From Aquipseudomonas alcaligenes_A (GTDB lineage Bacteria > Pseudomonadota > Gammaproteobacteria > Pseudomonadales > Pseudomonadaceae), in the NCBI GenBank assembly GCA_048595745.1, contig CP184361.1: a stretch of DNA of 64,000 bases, one strand, 5' to 3'. The notes beneath the pieces were generated by a model. It worked only from the letters and a program-made list of their open reading frames with translations. It did not search any database and was not told the DNA's origin. Positions 1-7,600 of this stretch are shown in pieces. How positions within the stretch are numbered: the first letter of the stretch is position 1; each line of letters starts with the position of its first letter. The position numbers and the translations under genes were made by a program.

Positions 1-825
1 CTGGTTGAGCGGCAGTGCCGCGTGGGGCAGGCGCAGGGTCTGCGGCGTATCGGGCAGCGCCAGCGTGAGCAGCTGGTAACGCTCATCGTGGCCGCAGACC
101 TGGGCCTGCAGCACCACGCCGGCATCGTCGTTCTGGGCCAGCGGCAGATCGAGGCGTGGCAGCAGTTCGCCGAGTGGGCCGCAGGCCAGGGCGCGGCCGC
201 TGTCCAGCAGCACCAGGTGATCGGCCAGGCGTGCCACTTCATCGGCTGCATGGCTGACGTAGAGCATGGGGATGTCCAGCTCGTCGTGCAGGCGTTCCAG
301 GTAGGGCAGGATCTCCTGCTTGCGCTTGCCATCGAGGGCCGCCAGCGGTTCGTCGAGCAGCAGCAGCTGCGGGCTGGTGAGCAGCGCCCGGGCGATGCCC
401 ACGCGCTGGCGTTCGCCGCCGGACAGGGTGGCAGGCGGCCGCTCCAGCAGGTGGCCGATGCCCAGTAGCTGCACGGCCTGGTCCAGCGCGATGCGCCGTG
501 CAGCGGGGGCGATGCGCTTCTGTCCGTAGTCCAGGTTGCCGCGCACCGACAGGTGCGGGAACAGGCTGGCCTCCTGGAACACATAGCCCAGCGCGCGTTT
601 GTGCGGGGCGAGGAAGTGCCGGCGCGTGCTGTCCTGCCAGCACTCGCCGTTGATGGTGATCTGCCCGCGCGGAGCCCGCTCCAGGCCCGCCACGCAGCGC
701 AGCAGGCTGGTCTTGCCCGAGCCGGAGGGGCCGAACAGGGCGGTGATGCCGCGCCCCGGCAGCTGCAGGTCGACTTGCAGGCGGAAGTCGGCGAACGGCA
801 GATCAAGGGAGATATCCAGGCTCAT
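1..825 (-). CDS. modC: Molybdate ABC transporter ATPase ModC (3' end cut by window)
   Basis: Cytoplasmic ATPase that drives molybdate import through ModB. Reading the minus strand from the ATG at 825 gives an open frame to base 1 with no stop, so the C-terminus lies outside the window. Visible ABC motifs are the Walker A GPSGSGKTS near residue 33, the signature LSGGERQRVGIARALL, Walker B LLLLDEPLAALD and the switch histidine in YVSHAADE. The part beyond about residue 230 should be the start of the MOP/TOBE molybdate-binding domain typical of ModC. Only 3 bases separate it from the modB stop codon, so it is the last gene of modABC. Family assignment is firm from the motifs plus the ModA and ModB neighbours. 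Confidence 0.93.
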   Translation of the reverse strand, partial: MSLDISLDLPFADFRLQVDLQLPGRGITALFGPSGSGKTSLLRCVAGLERAPRGQITINGECWQDSTRRHFLAPHKRALGYVFQEASLFPHLSVRGNLDYGQKRIAPAARRIALDQAVQLLGIGHLLERPPATLSGGERQRVGIARALLTSPQLLLLDEPLAALDGKRKQEILPYLERLHDELDIPMLYVSHAADEVARLADHLVLLDSGRALACGPLGELLPRLDLPLAQNDDAGVVLQAQVCGHDERYQLLTLALPDTPQTLRLPHAALPLNQ

Positions 826-828
826 GGC

Positions 829-1509
829 TCAGGCACTCCTCAGGGTCGGGCGGCCCTTGAGGTGCAGCACCAGCAGGATCAGGAAGGCGAACAGCAGCAT
901 GCCACCGGCCAGCCAGTGCGCCTTGGCGTACTCCATGGCCTCCACGTGGTTGAAGATCTGTACCGAGACCACGCGGGTCTTGTCCGGGATGTTGCCGCCG
1001 ATCATCAGCACCACGCCGAACTCGCCGAGGGTATGGGCGAAGCCCAGCACGCTGGCGGTGAGAAAGCCCGGCCTGGCCAGCGGCAGCACCACGCTAAAGA
1101 AGCAGTCCCAGGGGCTGGCGCGCAGGGTGGCGGCGACTTCCAGCGGGCGCCGGCCGATGGCCTCGAAGGCGTTCTGGATGGGTTGCACGACGAAGGGCAG
1201 CGAGTAGAACAGCGAGCCGACCAGCAGCCCAGCAAAGCTGAAGGGCAGGGTGCCCAGGCCCAGGCTCTGGGTCAGCTGGCCGACCGGACCTTGCGGCCCC
1301 ATGGCCACCAGCAGGTAAAAGCCGATCACGGTGGGCGGTAGCACCAGTGGTAGTGCGACCAGTGCGCCTACCGGTGCCTTCAGCCAGGAACGGGTATGTG
1401 CCAGCCACCAGGCGATGGGGGTGCCGATCAGCAGCAGCAGAACGGTGGTCAGCGAGGCCAGTTGCAGGGTCAGCCAGATCGCGGCGAAATCGGCGCTGGT
1501 AAGGGGCAT
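829..1509 (-). CDS. modB: Molybdate ABC transporter permease ModB
   Basis: Inner-membrane permease of the molybdate importer, 226 residues, the usual ModB length. I chose the ATG at 1509 (MPLTSADFAAIW); a longer reading frame exists upstream but its extra N-terminus is not membrane-like. Several hydrophobic segments are visible, starting with LASLTTVLLLLIGTPIAWWL. The EAA-type loop for docking ModC is seen around EVAATLRASPWDCFF, and the conserved LGEFGVVLMIGGNIPDKT follows. It lies between modA and modC on the same strand and is almost contiguous with modC, so the three are very probably one transcript. Confidence 0.94.
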   Translation of the reverse strand: MPLTSADFAAIWLTLQLASLTTVLLLLIGTPIAWWLAHTRSWLKAPVGALVALPLVLPPTVIGFYLLVAMGPQGPVGQLTQSLGLGTLPFSFAGLLVGSLFYSLPFVVQPIQNAFEAIGRRPLEVAATLRASPWDCFFSVVLPLARPGFLTASVLGFAHTLGEFGVVLMIGGNIPDKTRVVSVQIFNHVEAMEYAKAHWLAGGMLLFAFLILLVLHLKGRPTLRSA

Positions 1510-1590
1510 CGCTGGCAGCGTCCTCTTCGTGTGCAGTGGATGGGCGCAGCGCCCTGCGGAGTGAGCAGGCTGCACCCTACAAGAAGATGG

Positions 1591-2349
1591 CTAGCGCTGG
1601 TAGCCGTAAGCCCGGATCAGCGTTGCCGCCTGCTCGCCGCGCAGGTACTCCAGCAGCGCCCTGGCCGCTGGATTGTCCTGGCCCTTGGTGAGCAGCACGG
1701 CGTCCTGGCGGATCGGCTCATGCAGCTGCGCTGGGACCTGCCAGGCCGAGCCTCGGGTGATCTGCCCGTCCTTGTACACCTGCGAGAGGGCGACGAAGCC
1801 GAGTTCGGCATTGCCGCTGGCGACGAACTGGTAGGCCTGGGCGATGTTCTGGCCCTCGACCAGCCTGGGCTCGATGGCCTCGGTGAGACCGAGCTGGTCC
1901 AGCACCTGGGTGGCGGCCAGGCCGTAGGGTGCGGTCTGCGGGTTGGCGATGGCCAGGTGGCGGAACGTGTCGCTCTTGAGCACGGCGCCGGCGTCATCGA
2001 CATAGCCGGGCCGTGCCGACCACAGCGCCAGGGCGCCGACCGCATAGGTAAAACGCGAGCCGGGTACGCCAGCGCCTTCGTTTTCCAGTTTGGCCGGGGT
2101 GCTGTCGTCGGCGGCCAGCAGCACCTCGAAGGGCGCGCCGTGGTTGATCTGCGCGTAGAACTGGCCGGTGGCGCCATAGGCAGCGACGACCCGGTGTCCG
2201 CTGCTCTGCCCGAAGGCGCGGGCGATGGCCTGCATCGGCGCGCTGAAGTTGGCGGCCACGGCCACCTGCACTTCGCCTGCCAGGGTCTGGCCGCTAAGGG
2301 CCAGTGCGGCAAGCAGGCCGCAGATGAGCCGAGAAGAATGAGGTGCCAT
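1591..2349 (-). CDS. modA: Molybdate-binding periplasmic protein ModA
   Basis: Periplasmic solute-binding protein that captures molybdate or tungstate for ModBC. The 252-residue product starts with a Sec signal peptide (hydrophobic LICGLLAALALSGQTLA, likely cleaved before GEVQVAVAANF). The mature start VQVAVAANFSAPMQ and the later GATGQFYAQI are typical of the ModA family. It is the first gene of modABC, with 81 bp to modB. Upstream there is a TATATAGCG string that could be half of a ModE operator, but the partner half is poor. The alternative would be another group II binding protein; the ModB/ModC neighbours make ModA the clear choice. Confidence 0.94.
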   Translation of the reverse strand: MAPHSSRLICGLLAALALSGQTLAGEVQVAVAANFSAPMQAIARAFGQSSGHRVVAAYGATGQFYAQINHGAPFEVLLAADDSTPAKLENEGAGVPGSRFTYAVGALALWSARPGYVDDAGAVLKSDTFRHLAIANPQTAPYGLAATQVLDQLGLTEAIEPRLVEGQNIAQAYQFVASGNAELGFVALSQVYKDGQITRGSAWQVPAQLHEPIRQDAVLLTKGQDNPAARALLEYLRGEQAATLIRAYGYQR

Positions 2350-2383
2350 GTGTCGCTCCTGGGACGAGATTCTCGTTCGTCTT

Positions 2384-2392
2384 TATATAGCG
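2384..2392. promoter_or_regulatory. Possible ModE half-site upstream of modA
   Basis: TATATAGCG matches one arm of the palindromic ModE operator (CGnTATATA...TATATAnCG) and lies 35 bp upstream of the modA ATG. The expected left arm is not convincing: CGAGATTCT at 2365-2373 is a weak match with a long spacer. Molybdate repression by ModE is therefore only a suggestion. Confidence 0.3.
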
Positions 2393-2425
2393 ATCGGCAC
2401 AAAAAAGCCTGGCCCCGCGTGCAAG

Positions 2426-2581
2426 GCTGTTCACCTGGTGAGCGCTCGATTAGCTCCCCTCTCCCATTCATGGGAGAGGGGCAGGGGGAGAGGGCCGGAA
2501 GCACAGCGAAGCGGCTGCTCCTTCCTCTCCCCGCTGATGAGAGGGGACTGGAGCGCGCAGGCCACGGCTTAGGTGAACAGC
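2426..2581. mobile_element. Small inverted-repeat (MITE-like) element between nirD and modA
   Basis: A 156-bp segment bounded by perfect 11-bp inverted repeats: GCTGTTCACCT at 2426-2436 and its complement at 2571-2581. Inside are a perfect hairpin with 11-bp arms (CCCCTCTCCCA, 2456-2466 and 2471-2481, loop TTCA) and a second hairpin CCTCTC/GAGAGG (2524-2529, 2539-2544). No coding potential is evident. The size, terminal inverted repeats and intergenic position suggest a non-autonomous repeat element. A strong transcript-end structure between nirD and modA is an alternative role. Copy number in the genome is unknown from here. Confidence 0.5.
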
Positions 2582-2609
2582 ATTGCGGCCCCGGCTGGCT
2601 GAGGCGGTT

Positions 2610-2963
2610 TCAGCTCAGGGCGACTTCGACCTGCTCGCCGTTGAGTCGCACCGGCCAAACCGGCAGGTTCAGCTCGGGGTACTCCAGGCAGCCGCCATCG
2701 CGCAGGCGGTAGTGCTGTTTGTACAGCGGCGAGGCAATCACCAGTTCACCCTGCAGGTGGCCGACGATACCGCGGCCGATGACGTTGGCCCCGGACTTGG
2801 GGTCGCAGTTGCCGATGGCGAATACCTGTTGCTCGGTCTCCGGCAGGTAGAACAGCGCCACCTGTTGGTCTCCCAGCAGGGCGACCACGCCAGAGTTGGC
2901 GACCAGATCGGCGGTGGCACACAGCGCTTGCCAGGTGTTCTCGCTATGGGTGACGGTGCTCAT
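2610..2963 (-). CDS. nirD: Nitrite reductase (NADH) small subunit NirD
   Basis: Small, Rieske-fold subunit of the cytoplasmic siroheme nitrite reductase, 117 residues, normal for NirD. The Rieske-like core is visible (ALLGDQQVALFYLPE...VFAIGNCDP...GRGIVGHLQGE), and the [2Fe-2S] His/Cys ligands of true Rieske proteins are absent, as is usual in NirD. Its ATG overlaps the nirB stop codon (TGATG arrangement at 2961-2965), so the two are translationally coupled. It should be co-transcribed with nirB from the sigma-54 promoter upstream. Confidence 0.95.
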   Translation of the reverse strand: MSTVTHSENTWQALCATADLVANSGVVALLGDQQVALFYLPETEQQVFAIGNCDPKSGANVIGRGIVGHLQGELVIASPLYKQHYRLRDGGCLEYPELNLPVWPVRLNGEQVEVALS

Positions 2964-5521
2964 CAGACGACCTCCTCGGTGACGGGGATCAGGTGCAGTT
3001 CATCGGCGCGCGCCGGGCGGCGCTGGCCGCGTTCGCGGACAAAATGGATGGCCGGGTCGCCGCCGTGCTCGTTGACGAAGGTGCGGAAGCGCTTGAGCTT
3101 CTCCTCGTCCTGCAGGGCGTTGGCCCATTCGCATTCGTAGCGGTCGACCACCAGCTGCATCTGTGCTTCCAGTTCGGCGGCCAGGCCCAGGCTGTCGTCG
3201 ATCACCACGGCCTTGAGGTAGTCCAGCCCGCCTTCCAGCGACTCGCGCCACACCGAGGTGCGCTGCAGCTTGTCGGCGGTGCGGATGTAGAACATCAGCA
3301 GGCGGTCGATGTAGCGGATCAGGGTGGCGTCATCCAGGTCGGTGGCGAACAGCTCGGCGTGGCGCGGGCGCATGCCGCCGTTGCCGCACACGTAGAGGTT
3401 CCAGCCGTTCTCGGTGGCAATCACGCCGATGTCCTTGCTCTGCGCCTCGGCGCACTCGCGGGTGCAGCCGCTGACCGCGAACTTGAGCTTGTGCGGCGCG
3501 CGCAGGCCCTTGTAGCGGTGCTCGATGTCCAGGGCCATCTTCACGCTGTCCTGCACGCCGTAGCGGCACCAGGTGCTGCCGACGCAGCTCTTCACGGTAC
3601 GGGTGGACTTGCCGTAGGCGTGGCCGGTCTCGAAGCCAGCGGCGATCAGCTCGGCCCAGATGTCCGGCAGCTCGTGCAGCTGGGCGCCGAACAGGTCGAT
3701 GCGCTGGCCGCCGGTGATCTTGGTGTAGAGGTCGTATTTTTTCGCCACCGCGCCGATGGCGATCAGCCCGTCCGGAGTGATTTCGCCGCCGGGGATGCGC
3801 GGCACCACCGAGTAGGTACCGTTCTTCTGCATGTTGGCCATGAAGGTGTCGTTGGTGTCCTGCAGCGGCACCAGGCTCGGGTTCATGATCGGCTGGTTCC
3901 AGCAGGAGGCGAGGATCGAGCCCACCGCCGGCTTGCAGATGTCGCAGCCGACGTGGCCCTTGCCGTGCCTGGCCAGCAGTTCCTCGAAGCTCTCGATGCC
4001 TTCGACGCGGACGAAGTGGTAGAGCTCCTGGCGGGTGTAGGCGAAGTGTTCGCACAGGCTCTTGTCCACTTCCACGCCGCGGGCAGTGAGTTCGTGCTCG
4101 ACTACCTGCTTGAGCAGCGCGGCGCAGCCACCGCAACCGGTGGCCGCCTTGGTGCAGGCCTTGACCCCGGCAATGTCGCTGCAGCCGCCGTCGATGGCTG
4201 CGCAGATCGCACCCTTGCTGACGTTGTGGCAGGAGCAGATGGTGGCGCTGTCCGGCAGTGCGTCGGCGCCGAGGGCCGGGGCGCCTTCACCGGCGGGCAT
4301 GATCAGGCTGGCCGGATCTTCCGGCAGCTGGATGCCGTTCTGTGCGTATTGCAGCAGGGTGTCGTAGTAGCTGTTGTCGCCGACCAGCACGGCGCCGAGC
4401 ACCTGCTTGCCGTCGGCGGACACGACCAGGCGGCGGTAGCTGGCCGTGGCTTCGTCGATGTAGCGGTAGCTCTTGGCGCCTGGCATGACGCCGTGGGCGT
4501 CGCCGATGGAGCCGACATCGACACCGAGCAGCTTGAGCTTGGTTGACATGTCCGCGCCGAGGAAGGGCTGGCCTTCCTGGCCGCACAGCTGGGCGGCGAC
4601 CAGGCGCGCCATCTGGTAGCCAGGGGCGACCAGGCCGAAGATGCTGCCGTTCCATGCCGCGCACTCGCCGATGGCGAAGATGTGCGTGTCGCTGGTCAGG
4701 CACTGGTCGTTGATGGCGATGCCGCCGCGCTGGCCCAGCTCCAGGCCGCAGGCGCGGGCCAGGGCGTCCTGCGGACGGATGCCGGCGGAGAACACGATCA
4801 GGTCGGTTTCCAGGAAGTCATCACCGGCGAAGTTCATCCGGTAGCGGTATGCGCTGCCGGCGCTGATGCTCTGGGTGGCTTTGGACAGGTGCACGCCGAC
4901 GCCCAGGTCCTCGATGCGCTGCTTCAGCGCCGCGCCGCCGAAGTCGTCCAGCTGCACCGGCATCAGGCGTGGGGCGAATTCCACCACGTGGGCTTCCAGG
5001 CCCAGCGACTTCAGGGCGTTGGCCGCTTCCAGGCCGAGCAGGCCGCCGCCGACCACCACGCCGCGGCGCTTGCCCTGGGCGGCGGCGCGGATGCCGTCGA
5101 GGTCATCGAGGGTGCGGTAGACCAGGCGCGATTCGCCCTCGGCACCTTCGATCGGTGGTACGAAGGGGTAGGAGCCGGTGGCCAGCACCAGCTTGTCGTA
5201 GCCGAAGCGGCCGTTGGCGGTGACCACCTCGCGCGCCTCGCGGTCGATGCCCAGCACCGGGCAGGCCAGGTGTAGGGTCAGGCCCTCGGCCTCATAGAGG
5301 GACGCGGCGCTCATGGCCAGGGACTCGGCGTCGCGGCCACCGAAGTATTCGGACAGGTGAACACGGTCGTAGGCGCGCTGCGCCTCCTCGCCGAACACTT
5401 CGATGCGGTAGTGCGCCAGGGCACCGCCCGCGAGCAGTTGCTCGACGCAGTGGTGGCCGACCATGCCGTTGCCGACGACGATCAGTCGTTGCTTGTCAGT
5501 GGAGGCGTCTGTGCTGTTCAT
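2963..5521 (-). CDS. nirB: Nitrite reductase (NADH) large subunit NirB
   Basis: Catalytic subunit reducing nitrite to ammonium with NAD(P)H for nitrogen assimilation; 852 residues, full length. The N-terminal FAD/NAD-binding domain begins with VVGNGMVGHHC, and a second nucleotide fold shows VVVGGGLLGLEAA near residue 160. A BFD-like [2Fe-2S] cluster domain follows near residues 430-475 (CSCHNVSKGAIC...GCGGC). The siroheme/[4Fe-4S] half contains CVGSTWC near 645 and SGCTRECAEAQSKD near 685, which carry the four cluster cysteines. It is the first gene of nirBD. Its leader contains an intrinsic terminator behind a sigma-54 promoter, so expression probably needs both nitrogen limitation and nitrate/nitrite. 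No nitrate reductase gene follows, unlike some pseudomonads. Confidence 0.96.
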   Translation of the reverse strand: MNSTDASTDKQRLIVVGNGMVGHHCVEQLLAGGALAHYRIEVFGEEAQRAYDRVHLSEYFGGRDAESLAMSAASLYEAEGLTLHLACPVLGIDREAREVVTANGRFGYDKLVLATGSYPFVPPIEGAEGESRLVYRTLDDLDGIRAAAQGKRRGVVVGGGLLGLEAANALKSLGLEAHVVEFAPRLMPVQLDDFGGAALKQRIEDLGVGVHLSKATQSISAGSAYRYRMNFAGDDFLETDLIVFSAGIRPQDALARACGLELGQRGGIAINDQCLTSDTHIFAIGECAAWNGSIFGLVAPGYQMARLVAAQLCGQEGQPFLGADMSTKLKLLGVDVGSIGDAHGVMPGAKSYRYIDEATASYRRLVVSADGKQVLGAVLVGDNSYYDTLLQYAQNGIQLPEDPASLIMPAGEGAPALGADALPDSATICSCHNVSKGAICAAIDGGCSDIAGVKACTKAATGCGGCAALLKQVVEHELTARGVEVDKSLCEHFAYTRQELYHFVRVEGIESFEELLARHGKGHVGCDICKPAVGSILASCWNQPIMNPSLVPLQDTNDTFMANMQKNGTYSVVPRIPGGEITPDGLIAIGAVAKKYDLYTKITGGQRIDLFGAQLHELPDIWAELIAAGFETGHAYGKSTRTVKSCVGSTWCRYGVQDSVKMALDIEHRYKGLRAPHKLKFAVSGCTRECAEAQSKDIGVIATENGWNLYVCGNGGMRPRHAELFATDLDDATLIRYIDRLLMFYIRTADKLQRTSVWRESLEGGLDYLKAVVIDDSLGLAAELEAQMQLVVDRYECEWANALQDEEKLKRFRTFVNEHGGDPAIHFVRERGQRRPARADELHLIPVTEEVV

Positions 5522-5560
5522 AGCGTTTCCCGGCCAAAGCTCATCAGGTTTTTCCGCGGC

Positions 5561-5602
5561 AAATAAAAAGGCGCCTGAAACCTTGCGGTCTCAGGCGCCT
5601 TT
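5561..5602 (-). terminator. Leader terminator of nirBD (candidate NasT antitermination target)
   Basis: On the minus strand GGCGCCTGA and TCAGGCGCC (arms 5591-5599 and 5570-5578) form a 9-bp GC-rich stem, followed by TTTTTATTT. It sits about 40 bp ahead of the nirB ATG and inside the transcript predicted from the sigma-54 promoter at 5702-5718. A terminator in front of nirBD that is overcome by the ANTAR protein NasT is known in P. aeruginosa and Azotobacter-type nas leaders. The sequence shows the terminator; the antitermination role is inferred. Confidence 0.8.
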
Positions 5603-5701
5603 GCCTGTTCTGTGCGGTGCCTACGTGGGCGCCTCGTGTCCATCGCCTTGATCGCCATTGATCGGCGGGACGGCCCATGTGGGTTGGGCTTGCTGTGGGT
5701 T

Positions 5702-5718
5702 ATGCAGCGCCTGTGCCA
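5702..5718 (-). promoter_or_regulatory. Sigma-54 promoter of nirBD
   Basis: Read on the minus strand, TGGCACAGGCGCTGCAT has GG at -24 and GC at -12 with the required 10-bp register, a near-consensus RpoN promoter (TGGCACG-N4-TTGCA). It predicts a start near 5692 and a leader of about 170 nt that includes the terminator hairpin. This fits NtrC-controlled nitrogen assimilation. Confidence 0.82.
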
Positions 5719-5837
5719 GTTTTCTCGGAGAGGGCTGGGTCCCTTGTGTTGCGCGGATTTCAGGCGATTTGGCGGGCTCGGATGAGCGTGGCTGATGGAC
5801 CCAAAAGGAGGCGCCTGTCTCTTGCCTTGCGCCATTG

Positions 5838-5854
5838 TGGTCCGTGTTGGTGCA
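5838..5854. promoter_or_regulatory. Candidate NtrC enhancer site for nirBD
   Basis: TGGTCCGTGTTGGTGCA matches the dyad consensus TGCACC-N4-TGGTGCA at 11 of 13 fixed positions: right half perfect, left half 4 of 6. It lies about 120-135 bp upstream of the nirB -24 element, a normal enhancer distance for NtrC. A single site with an imperfect left arm leaves this as a candidate. Confidence 0.5.
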
Positions 5855-5996
5855 TTGGCGACGGCGTCCCGCGATGCCCAGGCGCGGGCGAAATCCCGCC
5901 ATGTGCCTGGCGAAAATCCGCCAATTTCATCGCCGTCGGATGCCTGATATTTTCGTAAGTGTATGTATTTTAAGGATATTTATTTATAAAAGGCTC

Positions 5997-6012
5997 TGGC
6001 ACAGCGCTTGCC
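5997..6012 (+). promoter_or_regulatory. Sigma-54 promoter of dctA
   Basis: TGGCACAGCGCTTGCC matches the RpoN consensus at the GG (-24) and GC (-12) with correct spacing. It predicts a start near 6024 and a leader of about 118 nt before the dctA ATG. RpoN-dependent, DctB/DctD-type activation of dctA is well known in rhizobia and pseudomonads. No dctBD genes are in this window. Confidence 0.83.
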
Positions 6013-6045
6013 ATAGGTGCTACAGCCCCGCAGTCGGGGGCTCCC

Positions 6046-6073
6046 AACAACAAATCCCTCCAGAGCAGGAGGG
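6046..6073 (+). promoter_or_regulatory. dctA leader: Crc/Hfq-type motif and Shine-Dalgarno hairpin
   Basis: AACAACAAA (6046-6054) fits the AAnAAnAA catabolite-activity motif bound by Hfq/Crc. Directly after it CCCTCC (6056-6061) is perfectly complementary to GGAGGG (6068-6073), which would hide a strong ribosome-binding site. That site is 8 nt ahead of a TTG codon (6082) in frame with dctA. Together they look like a post-transcriptional control element, either on a leader peptide or on an N-terminally extended DctA. The elements are seen in the sequence; the role is inference. Confidence 0.45.
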
Positions 6074-6141
6074 TTAGCACTTTGAGCAGTCGCACGGTCA
6101 TCCAGGGAGGGCGGTCGGGCGGCGGCGAGCGAGGAACTGCC

Positions 6142-7437
6142 ATGACCCGCAAACCCTTCTACAAGAGCCTGTACGTTCAGGTGCTGGTGGCCATCGCCAT
6201 CGGTATCCTGCTCGGCCACTTCTACCCCGAGACCGGCGTGGCGCTCAAGCCGCTGGGCGACGGCTTCGTCAAGCTGATCAAGATGGCCATCGCGCCCATC
6301 ATCTTCTGCACCGTGGTCAGCGGCATTGCCGGCATGCAGGACATGAAGGCCGTGGGCAAGACCGGCGGCTACGCGCTGCTGTACTTCGAGATTGTCTCCA
6401 CCCTGGCCCTGGTCATCGGCCTGGTGGTGGTCAACATCGCGCAGCCGGGCGTCGGCATGCATGTCGATCCAGCCACGCTGGATACCAAGGGTATCGCCGC
6501 CTTCGCCGCTGCCGGCGAGCAGCAGAGCACCGTGGCCTTCCTGCTCAATGTGATCCCCTCGACCATCGTCGGCGCCTTCGCCAGCGGCGATATTCTGCAG
6601 GTGCTGTTCTTCTCGGTGATCTTCGCCTTCGCCCTGCAGCGCATGGGTGACTATGGCAAGCCGGTGCTGGAGTTCATCGACCGCATCGCCCACGTCATGT
6701 TCGGCATCATCAACATGATCATGAAGGTCGCTCCCATCGGTGCCTTCGGCGCCATGGCCTTCACCATCGGCCAGTATGGGGTCGGCTCGCTGGTGCAGCT
6801 GGGCCAGCTGATGCTGTGCTTCTACATCACGTGCCTGTTCTTCATCCTCGTGGTGCTCGGCGGTATCGCGCGCGCCCACGGTTTCAGCATCCTCAAGTTC
6901 ATCAAGTACATCCGCGAGGAACTGCTGATCGTGCTCGGCACTTCGTCTTCGGAGTCCGCGCTGCCGCGCATGCTGAACAAGATGGAGAAGCTCGGTGCCA
7001 ACAAGTCGGTGGTCGGCCTGGTCATTCCAACCGGCTATTCGTTCAACCTCGATGGCACCTCGATCTACCTGACCATGGCCGCCGTGTTCATCGCCCAGGC
7101 GACCGACACCACCATGGACATCACCCACCAGCTGACCCTGCTGGCCGTGCTGCTGATTGCTTCCAAAGGTGCCGCTGGCGTCACCGGCTCGGGCTTCATC
7201 GTGCTGGCCGCGACCCTGTCCGCCGTGGGCCATCTGCCGGTGGCCGGCCTGGCGCTGATCCTCGGCATCGACCGCTTCATGTCCGAAGCGCGTGCCCTGA
7301 CCAACCTGATCGGCAATGGCGTGGCCACCCTGGTGGTCGCCAAGTGGTGCAAGCAACTCGACGAGAGCACCCTGCAGCGTGAGCTGGCCGAGGGCGGCAG
7401 TTCGACCTCGCTGGAGGGCGTGCGCGAAGCGGCCTGA
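6142..7437 (+). CDS. dctA: C4-dicarboxylate:cation symporter DctA
   Basis: Inner-membrane symporter for succinate, fumarate and malate, of the dicarboxylate/amino acid:cation symporter family; 431 residues from the ATG at 6142 (MTRKPFYKSLYVQVLVAI), matching family starts. The frame stays open upstream to a TTG at 6082, and I rejected that extension because it is Gly/Arg-rich and not conserved-looking. The family serine-rich reentrant loop (GTSSSESALPRML) and the motif GLVIPTGYSFNLDGTSIYL are present, as is SKGAAGVTGSGFIVL. The ribosome site is GAGGAA just before the ATG. A sigma-54 promoter lies upstream and an intrinsic terminator downstream, so it is a single-gene unit. Confidence 0.96.
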   Translation: MTRKPFYKSLYVQVLVAIAIGILLGHFYPETGVALKPLGDGFVKLIKMAIAPIIFCTVVSGIAGMQDMKAVGKTGGYALLYFEIVSTLALVIGLVVVNIAQPGVGMHVDPATLDTKGIAAFAAAGEQQSTVAFLLNVIPSTIVGAFASGDILQVLFFSVIFAFALQRMGDYGKPVLEFIDRIAHVMFGIINMIMKVAPIGAFGAMAFTIGQYGVGSLVQLGQLMLCFYITCLFFILVVLGGIARAHGFSILKFIKYIREELLIVLGTSSSESALPRMLNKMEKLGANKSVVGLVIPTGYSFNLDGTSIYLTMAAVFIAQATDTTMDITHQLTLLAVLLIASKGAAGVTGSGFIVLAATLSAVGHLPVAGLALILGIDRFMSEARALTNLIGNGVATLVVAKWCKQLDESTLQRELAEGGSSTSLEGVREAA

Positions 7438-7480
7438 ATCTGATTCTGCGCCGCCCTTACAGCGGGGCGGCACCCTCCTG

Positions 7481-7507
7481 GCCCGTCCTTTGTGACGGGC
7501 TTTTTTT
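7481..7507 (+). terminator. Intrinsic terminator after dctA
   Basis: GCCCGTC (7481-7487) pairs with GACGGGC (7494-7500) around a 6-nt loop and is followed directly by seven T residues. It separates dctA from aceK. Confidence 0.92.
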
Positions 7508-7600
7508 ATCCGTCGCAACGTGACCGGCGAGACCGCGTCTTTTCCTCGGCGCCGGCTCTGGCTAAGCTCGCGTTTCCGCCCATGTAGCAGAGGCTCTTCC

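Noticed and set aside
5610..5690. ANTAR-type double hairpin in the nirB leader
   Set aside because: Short stems can be drawn (GCCCA/UGGGC, CGCC/GGCG) but the loops do not match the conserved hexaloop A1/G4 pattern clearly, so I did not annotate the element itself.
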